64,000 nt of DNA from Crotalaria pallida (Eukaryota; Streptophyta; Magnoliopsida; Fabales; Fabaceae): positions 108,353,290 to 108,417,289 of the forward strand of contig CM075649.1 of NCBI GenBank assembly GCA_037953625.1. Reading direction: 5' to 3'. The position numbers were made by a program, and so were the translations under genes. Positions 47,318-55,811 of this stretch are shown in pieces. Every line of letters starts with the position of its first letter. Positions within the stretch are counted from its first letter, which is position 1. The notes beneath the pieces were generated by a model. The model was not told the origin of the DNA and searched no databases. It saw only the letters and a list, made by a program, of their open reading frames with translations.

Positions 47318-49344
47318 AATATCATGATATATTGCAATATGCAGATGATACAATTATTATGGGGGAGGCTTCTCAACAAAACTTTCTGATGGTTAAGGCG
47401 ATTCTGCGTGGATTCGAATTGGTGTCTGGTTTGAAAATCAACTTTAATAAAAGCAATATTTTTGGGATCAACGTGCCTGATGCAGACTTGTTACATGCTT
47501 CTTCTCTGTTGCACTGTAAACTCAATCATTTGCCCTTCCACTATCTAGGTATTCCAATTGCTGCAAATGCTAGATCTGTTGATTGCTGGATGAAGGTAAT
47601 TGATATCTTTCAAAAAAGGCTGTCCTCCTGGAAAGGTAAAAATTTATCTTTAGGCGCTCGTATTACTCTTATAAATTCTGTTTTGTCTAGCTTGCCAGTG
47701 TATTATTTATCTTTCTTTTCTCTGCCTAAGAAAGTAAATAGCATTTTGGTTAAGCTTCAAAGGAATTTTCTGTGGGGTGGATGTGAAGAGAGAAGGAAAA
47801 TTTGTTAGGTAAGTTGGGACAGAGTATGTCAATCGAAGGAAAATGGAGGTTTGGGGGTAAAAAATCTTCTTGTTTTTAATAGAGCACTTCTAAGTAAGTG
47901 GCGGTGGAGACTCTTTAAGGAAGATGAGGGTTTATGGCAACAGGTTGTTAGAAGTAAATATGGGATTTTTGATCCAATTAATTTGGGTCCTGTACACAGG
48001 TTCAGATTGGCCTCACAATGGTGGAGAGATGTCTGTTGTTTGAGAATTGACAGAGGCTTGGGAGATGAGTGGTTTCAACAGAGTATATCTAGAAATATAA
48101 AAAGTGGCAACTCTGTAAAATTTTGGGATGACATTTGGTTTGGGACCTCCTCCTTTAAATCTCTGTTTCCAAATTTATATGTCATTTCAAACTCCAAAAA
48201 TGCCACTGTAAAACAGATATATCATATGCATTCACAAGGAAGTAATTGGAATTTCAATTGGAGAAGGAGCTTATTTGAGTGGGAATTACAGGAACTTGAT
48301 AATCTAAGGATTTTGTTACAGGATTGTGTATTACAACCACAGGAGGAGGATCAATATGTATGAGGTCTTGGAAATGGAGGTGTTTTTTCTGTAAAAACAG
48401 CTTATTTGTTCTTATTAGCAAAAACATATCAAAATATTTTACCTGTAGAGCATGAGGTGCAGCAGGGTCTGAAGTTTATCTGGAAGATGAATATTTCGTC
48501 AAAAGTACAGGCTTTTATTTGGCAACTTTTTTGGAATAAAATTCCTACTAAACATAATCTGTTGAAGAGAGGTGTGCATGTAGATATTCATTGTGTTTTC
48601 TGTAATAATGATGAGGAAAATATTATGCATTTGTTTTTCATGTGCCCAGTACTTAAACAGGTTTGGAGGAAGATTTTTTGTTGGCTTCAAATTCCTTATA
48701 CTGAATGTTTATCACCAGTGGATAGCCTTTTGTGCTTTAAAGGAAACTGGGCAGGAAAGAAAGATCAAAAACGGGCTAGTATAGTCTGGGTTGCTGTTAT
48801 CTGGTTGATTTGGCTGAATAGAAATAAAAAGGTATTTCAGGGAGGCGAAATGGATCTACATGACATTTCTGAAGATATTAAAATGAAGGCCTGGAATTGG
48901 GTTAATGTTCTTGGTGGTGGGGTAGAATCTTACGCAGGTTGGAGGGTAAATCCTTTGTAATAGGGGGTTGCTACACTCTTTTTCCCTTGCTTGACTTTTT
49001 CCCAATGGGTTTTTGTCATGCGAAGGTTTTTAAGGAGGTAGAATCCGTTTATGTTGTTTTGGTGGGTGGGATACTGCTAGCAATGAACATTAGACAACTT
49101 GTAATCAGGAAGGGGTGATGGAGATGATATTGTGTAATTTTCGTTTCTTTGTTTCCTGATTCACTTACTTGTGAATGGGATGACATTTGTATCTTGTTCT
49201 GGAACACTCTTTGAGCAAATGATTTTGTACTCTTGAGCAAACCCTTCTTAGAAGGTGGGGCTCTTGTTTTGTATTGTGATGCTCGGGTGTTGTTTATTAA
49301 TTTATTGCTTTTTTGCTGTTCAAAAAAAAATATCATGATATATT
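47318..49344 (+). mobile_element. 5'-truncated LINE (non-LTR retrotransposon) with 16-bp TSD
   Basis: AATATCATGATATATT occurs at 47318-47333 and 49329-49344. The inserted DNA ends in a short poly(A) (49322-49330) after about 365 bp of 3' UTR. It starts within reverse transcriptase, as expected when target-primed reverse transcription stops early. Confidence 0.93.
47334..48960 (+). pseudogene. LINE ORF2 fragment: RT C-terminal half plus zinc-binding domain, two nonsense codons
   Basis: One reading frame runs from QYADDT (the RT catalytic YADD box, the second to sixth codons after the junction) to TAA at 48958-48960. It is interrupted only by TAG at 47806-47808 and TGA at 48361-48363. The first part (47335-47805) is the end of the RT palm/thumb (GLKINFNKSNIFG, FHYLGIPI, GARITLINSVLSSLPVYYLSF). 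The next (47809-48360) is the connecting region (GGLGVKNLLVFNRALLSKWRWR). The last carries zf-RVT with CVFCNNDEENIMHLFFMCP (C-x2-C-x7-H-x4-C). Related LINEs have Trp at both stop positions (WVSWDRVC; WGLGNGGVFSVK), so both stops look like TGG changed by G-to-A. The endonuclease and RT fingers are absent. It is dead on arrival by truncation. Confidence 0.93.
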
Positions 49345-50051
49345 TATATTGATATTGTTTTATATTGCATTATTACGTCATGTTAATGTTAATATATTAA
49401 AGTAACCCTACTTTGGTCTAGTCACTACGATCATGAATTCATGACTGTGTCACCTTTGAGATCTTAATCAAAATGTCAAATAAGATTCGAATGACTCTAG
49501 CTTGTCCTAGTTAGTAGTTACACCCCTGAATGCCTAAAACAAATCCATTTAGATTTATATAGTAACTATCTAGGACAGATCACCGCCGGTTGCGTTTTAA
49601 ACATGAAGGCAGCTGGTTGCGTTGAAAATTGGCTTAAATTAATTCGGATGAACGTGGTTTTGATCTCAAATTTTGCACCTTATGACTTCTTTTAACACTA
49701 TCTAATTCTGCATGCTCCATGCCTCTGAGGCCAGCAATTAAGTCAAGCAATAATTGGTGAAGTGCATTCACTAATTAGTTTAATTTATTAAAAATCCTGA
49801 CACAATTGCTGTGTAGTTTGGGCGGTTTGAGAAGAACCAAATAAGGTAGAATCACATCACAGCCCTCACTGAACAAGTCCCACAACAAGTTAGACCAACC
49901 TCATTATTTCTTTCATAACTCTCAGATTACAATCATTTTGACATTATAGCAAAATCAAGTAATTAGCTCTCATATTACAGTCTTTTGTTTGTCGCTTATG
50001 CTTTTTGGTTACAAGGGGCTGATGTTGTTTGCACATAGTAACTTTTTTTTG
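49345..50051. other. Gene-free intergenic DNA
   Basis: Nothing recognisable. Confidence 0.5.
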
Positions 50052-50690
50052 GCTAAACTATGTATTTGATCCTTTACCTTGTTTTTCAATTTCAAATTAT
50101 CCCTTACGTTTTTTTTATATCATATTGGTCCCTCACGTTTCTTTTCAGTATCAATTTGATCCCTGAATCACTATTCATGCTATGTGGACCAATAAGATAC
50201 GCACATGTGTTTGTTGTGGTTTGGTCAATTTGGCTAATGCGTAAGGATGTATTATTCTCTGATGCGAAGTTTAGTCTTATACAAGTTATGGACTCAATCC
50301 AAATCAGATCATGGAGGTGGTTTTGCGCAATTAAATCTCAAGATCTTTATGACTTTATGCAGTGGTGTAATGATCCTTGGGAATGTATTGTTTCAACCTT
50401 TTGATTGTGAGCCTCTTGGTTTTAGTCTATCAATTGTATAAGGGTTAAGCACCCATTGTGCTTCTTTAATTCCACTCTTTTGCTCAGGAAAAAAAATGCG
50501 CACATGTGTCATTTCTCTCTCCAACATTGCAGATGTGGACCAATATGATGCTGACACGTGTGATGAACAGTGATTTAGGGGTCAATTTGATAGCAAAAAG
50601 AAACACGAAAGATCAATATGATACAAAAAAACTTAAGGGACCAATTTGAAATTGAAAAATAAGGTAATCTACGAAATACGTAATTTAGTG
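50052..50690. mobile_element. TIR element interrupted by a LINE fragment
   Basis: Left end CTAAACTATGTATTTGATCC...TTTTTCAATTTCAAATT is mirrored at the right (reverse complement CTAAATTACGTATTTCGTAG...TTTTTCAATTTCAAATT). Inner TATGTGGACCAATAAGAT / GATGTGGACCAATATGAT segments also match. About 350 bp without the insert; no coding. Confidence 0.7.
50211..50498 (+). pseudogene. Short 5'-truncated LINE 3' end with 11-bp TSD
   Basis: CGCACATGTGT occurs at 50200-50210 and 50499-50509 and the insert ends in a short A-run. The frame to TGA/TAA near 50405 reads VWSIWLMRKDVLFSDAKFS...IQIRSWRWFCAI, the conserved tail of LINE ORF2 (compare VIWLIWLNRNKKVF near the end of the larger LINE). Only about 65 codons remain. 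Confidence 0.8.
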
Positions 50691-51080
50691 AACTATTTTT
50701 TTTCCGCCTAATCAATGACCGTAAAGTTTAGTTATTGTTCCTTCTTTGCCTAATCAATGAAAATCTTCTAACTCGGCCTCAAGCTTATATCGCCAAGACT
50801 TTTAATGTTTTGCCAAAAGTTCAGTATTGTTACCGAAAAAGCAGTACTTGAATGGGTATGTTTTCATTCGTGTATATGGTTCTTCACTTTTCATACCACT
50901 ATAGTAAGACTTTCTTTAAGATGAATCTGATATGCAATATGTGATTCGATGAAATTGGTACTCAACATGTAAGGTAACTATCATTCAAACATTTATAACT
51001 CCAAAGAATAATTGTACAAAAGAAAGAAAAAAGTGGCAAAAAATGAAAGAATTTTAACGAATCTTTTGGAGGATCAATGT
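50691..51080 (-). other. 3' flank of the receptor-like kinase gene
   Basis: Downstream region of the minus-strand kinase. Nothing else can be supported. Confidence 0.4.
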
Positions 51081-53534
51081 TCATTCAAGAGGGGCAGAGT
51101 ATGAAGTTATAGAGAAGCTACCAGGGCTGCCCTCAACAAAAGACAATGCCCTCTCCAAATTAGCAACAATGTCAGTCATGTCAGGCCTCTCTCTTCCTTC
51201 TAAGTTCACACAATGCATAGCAGTGTAAGCCATGAGCTCAAGCGACTCAACTTCATTCACTTCTGGCTGTCCAACTCTATAATCCAGCACACTCCATAAC
51301 TCTCCAGCAGCTATCTTTGGCACTGCATATTCCACCACCCCCATAGGGCCGGACCCGTCTTCAGCTTTAAACACAGCTCTCTTTCCTGTAAGAAGCTCCA
51401 ACAACACCACTCCTAAACCATAAACATCACTTTTTGTGGTTAACACATTCAACACATAGTACTCAGGATCTATGTATCCAACTGTTCCAACTGCATTGGT
51501 GGACATAACTTCTTGCTCAGCTGTCTCAGGCCAAATTAATGATAATCCAAAATCAGAAACTCTAGCATTCCACTTTGAGTCTAATAGAATATTTGAGGAC
51601 TTGATATCTCTGTGAATAATGGGTGGCACTGCATAATTGTGAATGTACTCAATTCCCCTAGAAGCACCTAGTGCAATATTGATTCTCGTCTTCCAAGAAT
51701 TCAAAATGCTGCTACTCCTCTCAGTGTTATTCTTGTCATGCAAATGATCATGGAGCGAACCATTGCTCATGTACTCATAAACCAATAGCCTCTCATCATT
51801 TTCCTCACAGAACCCAATTAGCCTCACCAAATGCTTGTGGTGCAGCCGGGACAACAATGCCAATTCAGAATCAAATGCAAGTTCTTTATCTTGGAATTTC
51901 TTCTTAGTACATGTATCTCCTCTTTTGATGGCCACATCACGACCATCGGCTAGCTTGCCTTTGTAAACACTGCCAAAGCTACCGGCACCTATCTTATTAA
52001 CTACCGAGAAGTTGTCAGTGACTGCGGCTAGTTCACATAATGAGAAACTCTCAGTCTTGTCTACATGCTTCGATGATGAAGCACTCCTATGTCTCCTCAA
52101 TTTCCTTGAGCCCTGCATTCGGCTAGAAAAAGATCTTAATGAAGTCCCATCAGAACCAAGATTTGGCATCGAAGTTATATACGCATATGTATCAGACTCA
52201 CTGCTAGTGGGTTGCACAGAATTATCAACTTTCCTCCTCAAGAATCTTCTAGCTCCAATCCTAAGGAAATAAAGAAATGTGCACAGACCTGCAAAAGCAC
52301 CAACTGATCCAACAGTCAGAAATGCCAACAATTCCTTCATGTCTTTTTCTTGAGCCGGAGGAGACTGTTGCTTCGGAACTTGTGATTGTGGTGGCAGCAA
52401 TGGCACAGCTAGTGGAACCTCAATCTGGCATGAATAGCAAATACTTCCAGACCCTTGACATAGCTCATCAGAATTTGGAAATGTACCACAAGATCCACAA
52501 GAATCCTTAACACATGGACCTGGAAGAACCATTCCTATTGGAACATCACTAGGCAAGTTAAGCTTATCAGACCAACCAGGACCCCAGCAAATCAAAGACA
52601 AATTCGTTGTCATCAATCCACAAACAAAATCCCAGCCAGCAACAATTGACTCAAAAGAAACATCCTTGATCACACGAGTGTCAGAGTCAAACCAATTTGA
52701 ACCTCCCCAACACACAACAAGTCCATTCCTTTTCCTAATTGCACAAGTGAAATCTGCTCCCAATGCAAGACCTGATGAAAACTCTGAAGGTGAACAGATA
52801 GGAACATCCAATTGACCTGAACCATTGTTTCCTTTACAAACCAAAACACCATCAAGGGTCAATCCACAAACATGAGACACACCAGCAACCAAACTTGACA
52901 TAGATAAATTCCCAAACTGTCTTTGAATTTCACCACCATAACCATTTCCACTCTCACTCTCACTCTCACTCTCACCCCAACACCAAACTCTTCTGTTCTC
53001 CTTCAATATCCCACATGAAAAACCAAACCCAGAAGTGATTCTTCGAAACCGAATCGCCTCGCCTGGAGAAGGAAACTGAGAACCATGACCAAAACCATTA
53101 CTACTACTACCTCTCCAACACCTTGCTACACCAGAGTGCAACTCTCTTGCACAAACATGAACATCACCAACTGCTACATCAGTCAACGGCACTAACTCAC
53201 TGTGATACAATCTCTTTGGTTCGAAAACTGTATTTGATGCATTGGTGTCCCAGCAGAAGAGGCTAGAGCCACCGGACCTGAGGCCGCAGAAGAAGCTCCG
53301 GCCACCGGAGATTTCTTGAAATGAAACGTTGGGAAGGGCTGGAATGACTTTACCATTTTGGTAACATTGGATGTACAGGTTAGGCTTGCCGGCAACAATG
53401 CCGCAAAGGGTGGCGGAGCCGTCGGTGATGGCGGTGGTGGAAGCGGCGTTGACTGCGGTGGCTATGATGAGGATTGTGGTGAAGGAGAAAACAAGTGTGA
53501 AAGAGAGTGTTTGTGTTATTGTTTTGGATGTCAT
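51081..53534 (-). CDS. CCR3: CRINKLY4-related receptor-like serine/threonine kinase (CCR3-like)
   Basis: Single-exon gene, 817 aa. CRINKLY4-family kinases are plasma-membrane receptors, with CR4/ACR4 acting in epidermal and root development; the ligand of CCR3/CCR4 members is not known to me. Order: signal peptide 1-31 (hydrophobic core LVFSFTTILIIATAV), crinkly/RCC1-like repeats about 40-335 (recurrent CGL/CGI..W-CWG units), a Cys-rich TNFR-like segment 341-369, a Pro-rich stalk 372-394, a TM helix about 400-424, juxtamembrane 425-510, and the kinase 511-800. The kinase looks active: GAGSFG 516-521, VAIK with K537, HRDIKSSN with D643, K645 and N648, DFG 661-663, GTVGYIDPEYY 683-693, R783 in RERPD. 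Length and lack of introns fit CCR3; CCR4 is the alternative. The ectodomain has a Glu-Ser run (about 188-195) encoded by a microsatellite. A SINE lies 132 bp upstream of the ATG. Confidence 0.92.
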   Translation of the reverse strand: MTSKTITQTLSFTLVFSFTTILIIATAVNAASTTAITDGSATLCGIVAGKPNLYIQCYQNGKVIPALPNVSFQEISGGRSFFCGLRSGGSSLFCWDTNASNTVFEPKRLYHSELVPLTDVAVGDVHVCARELHSGVARCWRGSSSNGFGHGSQFPSPGEAIRFRRITSGFGFSCGILKENRRVWCWGESESESESGNGYGGEIQRQFGNLSMSSLVAGVSHVCGLTLDGVLVCKGNNGSGQLDVPICSPSEFSSGLALGADFTCAIRKRNGLVVCWGGSNWFDSDTRVIKDVSFESIVAGWDFVCGLMTTNLSLICWGPGWSDKLNLPSDVPIGMVLPGPCVKDSCGSCGTFPNSDELCQGSGSICYSCQIEVPLAVPLLPPQSQVPKQQSPPAQEKDMKELLAFLTVGSVGAFAGLCTFLYFLRIGARRFLRRKVDNSVQPTSSESDTYAYITSMPNLGSDGTSLRSFSSRMQGSRKLRRHRSASSSKHVDKTESFSLCELAAVTDNFSVVNKIGAGSFGSVYKGKLADGRDVAIKRGDTCTKKKFQDKELAFDSELALLSRLHHKHLVRLIGFCEENDERLLVYEYMSNGSLHDHLHDKNNTERSSSILNSWKTRINIALGASRGIEYIHNYAVPPIIHRDIKSSNILLDSKWNARVSDFGLSLIWPETAEQEVMSTNAVGTVGYIDPEYYVLNVLTTKSDVYGLGVVLLELLTGKRAVFKAEDGSGPMGVVEYAVPKIAAGELWSVLDYRVGQPEVNEVESLELMAYTAMHCVNLEGRERPDMTDIVANLERALSFVEGSPGSFSITSYSAPLE

Positions 53535-53666
53535 TTGGAAGTGTTAGTCTTCTTTTTCTTCTTCATTGAGGCTAACTAAGAGGGAAATGATCGAAAGTTT
53601 CATAAGGTTGAAGAAATGGGAGAACAAGGTTTTGGAAAAATTCATGTGAATTAAACCGATTATTTA

Positions 53667-53853
53667 TTATTTTTTTTACACCAATCGGTATCCGGATTTG
53701 GTTTATCCAGAATCCGACTCATACGATCCGACCTAATTGAGCTCGCACTAAGCGGTAAGGCCAGCGGAGGTTGCTCCATATTCAATGCTCGAACTCGAAA
53801 CCAGTTGGTTAAGGGACCAAGTGAGCTACCACTTGACCAACACAACTTTGGTT
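53667..53853 (-). mobile_element. tRNA-derived SINE with 13-bp TSD, upstream of the kinase gene
   Basis: AACCGATTATTTA flanks it at 53654-53666 and 53854-53866. On minus it starts with TTGGTCAAGTGGTAGCTC (A box), then GGTTTCGAGTTCGAGC (B box), a body ending in GGATACCGATTGGTGT, and a poly(A) tail (T-run on + at 53671-53678). It lies 132 bp upstream of the kinase start codon on the same strand. A 61-codon ORF over it is spurious. Confidence 0.88.
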
Positions 53854-53924
53854 AACCGATTATTTAATATTATTAGAATTGGAATCCATATCAATTTGTC
53901 CTAGTTTTTTTTTTTTAAAAAAAA

Positions 53925-54015
53925 TTTATCTAATTTATGCACCTAATGTATATGATAAATGAATATAAAAACCTAATTTATGCACCTAATGTATATCATA
54001 AACAAATATAAAATG
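53925..54015. repeat. Two-copy tandem duplication (about 43 bp)
   Basis: CTAATTTATGCACCTAATGT with ATATGATAAATGAATATAAAA is repeated once with a few substitutions. It lies in the probable promoter region of the kinase gene, beyond the SINE. Confidence 0.8.
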
Positions 54016-54105
54016 TAAATTTGTGTTGAAAAATTAAAATTTATTTCTTAATTCATTAAAGATATTATTTTTTAATATTACCTTACTTTTTAAAAGTTGA
54101 TTTAT

Positions 54106-54255
54106 GTTACAAACGTGAGGTTGGTCAAGTGGTAGCTAACTTGGTCCCTTAACCAACTGGTCTCGAGTTCGAGTCTTGGGTATGGAGCAACCCCACTGGA
54201 AGACCCCTACCGCAAGACCATCAATGAAATTGGAAATTAAAAAAAGTAGTTAATA
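54106..54255 (+). mobile_element. Truncated SINE, same family as 53667-53853
   Basis: GGTTGGTCAAGTGGTAGCTA (A box) and GTCTCGAGTTCGAGTC (B box) match the other SINE. The body TATGGAGCAACCCC...CCGCAAGACC is shorter and ends near an A-rich run. TSD not identified. Confidence 0.75.
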
Positions 54256-54295
54256 AATAAGACAACAAAGTTTTTCAAAAGATCTCAAAATAAAG

Positions 54296-54805
54296 GGTAA
54301 ATTATATTTTTGGTCATTTATCTTATTTTTAAGATTCACTTTAGTTCTTAATATTGTTTTCGACTTACTTTGGTCATTTATTTTTTTTAAATTCAAATTG
54401 GTCATGTTGTTATTACAATACTAGTTTTATTCGGAATATTTATACTCATTATCGTTCCATCGATACATCTTTGATTGTCATCTCTGCTTATATCTTTATC
54501 ACAGTGTTATCTCTTCCATTTCAATCAACCACCACAACGAGCCAACTTGCTCCACCATTGGCGAAATAACATCAATGTTCCTAGACTTCGTCAAGTGGTG
54601 GATTGAAGTTTTTCAAAATTTTGCCAACATTTTTCAATTTCCATTAATGAGTGCAAATATTTCGATAAAATTAACATTATTATGATAGAAGGATTAAATT
54701 GAGTTATTTGAAAAAAATGACCCAAATAAATAAAAAAAAATAACAATAAAGACCAAATTGAATTTTTAAAATAAGATAAAAAACAAAAATATAATTAGCC
54801 TAAAA
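54296..54805. mobile_element. TIR/MITE-like element
   Basis: TAAATTATATTTTTGGTCAT at the left is mirrored at the right (reverse complement TAATTATATTTTTGTTTTTT), and both are followed by CTTATTTT and a TTC-ACTTTAG/TTC-AATTTGG segment. No coding; the TSD is unclear. Confidence 0.55.
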
Positions 54806-54887
54806 TAAAAACGAGAGTAAGTGTTGTCTTAACATAGCAGATTCAACATCAACATCAGCAGGAAATTCAACACAAACAATAACAAGT

Positions 54888-55245
54888 TGTTGGTGTTACG
54901 TGAGTAATCAGTTAACTGGTTAGATAAACCAGTGAACAACTTATTTATACATAGTTAACCGGTTAAGGTTACTCGATAACCGGTTAAGGTAGTTAGTTGT
55001 TAACTTTCTGTTAGTTAATTACTAGTTACTCGATTAATGTATAGCGATAACCGATTATGTATGAAATTGCTAGTTAGTTAGCTGTCAGGTAGTTAGTTAT
55101 TTTTAGTGTCATTTTTCTTTAATTTGTTGCTAGCTGGTAGTTCTAGCGTTGTATAAATACGAATTTATGCCATGTTGGCCAATAATATAACTATCATTTC
55201 TTTTCCCACAATTTTCTCATTCCATTCAATTTTCTCAATGTTCCA
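54888..55245 (+). mobile_element. Copia-like LTR remnant
   Basis: TGTTGGTGTTACGTG...TGTTCCA with TG/CA ends, about 358 bp. It has a TATA box TATAAATA (55152-55159) and several TAACCGGTTA-like motifs (54955-55000). There is no TSD or internal region, so identity is tentative. Confidence 0.4.
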
Positions 55246-55811
55246 TGTAACACCCTAAATTTTTTAATCTCTGATTAATAAAAGTTAATTATAAAGTTAT
55301 TTATAATTAAATACTTTTATTTTAATCATTGATTAATTATGTGTATTATGTGTGTGTTTGATGAAAGAGAATATATGAAAAATATTTTGATAATTATTTT
55401 AGTGTGAAAATATATGTTTTTCATAATAATCCTTGATTTAGAGATAGAAGTAATATTAAAAAGGTTTTTGGAGGGAAATGAAATAAAATAAAATTTTTCA
55501 AAAATTTGACATATCTAATCGATTAGACTAAGAGCCTACCAAGAGCCTAATTGATTAGAATATGTCAATAGAACCATGTTAGTGCGTTTGATGAGTAATC
55601 AACCACTAATTACCATGTTTTGACACGAAATCAAGCCTAAGACACGTCCTAGAACGCGTGTCGATTTGCATGAGTGCCATTTGATATATAAATCTTGTTG
55701 GAGGTGGATTGAAGTTCATTTTGGCCAAATTCTGAAAGTTTGCATGTGTTTTCTCAGTTTAGGGTTCCTCATTTCGTCTCTTCGATTCTCCCTGATTTAT
55801 GAGAGTTAATC
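55246..55811 (+). mobile_element. 5' part of a Z-like gypsy LTR
   Basis: It begins TGTAACACCCTAAATT and shares with the reverse complement of family Z the order ATTAAAAAGGTTTTTG, then palindromes, then GTGCGTTTGATGAGTAATCA. It is cut off at 55811 by the W-family LTR. The palindrome cluster region of Z is not included. It has TAATCGATTAG where Z has TAACCGGTTAG. Confidence 0.65.

Noticed and set aside
53660..53845. 61-codon minus-strand ORF upstream of the kinase
   Set aside because: Coincides with the SINE body; not coding.
54888..55245. Host promoter with TATA box
   Set aside because: No downstream gene, and it is bounded by TG/CA and retroelement sequence; better read as an LTR remnant.
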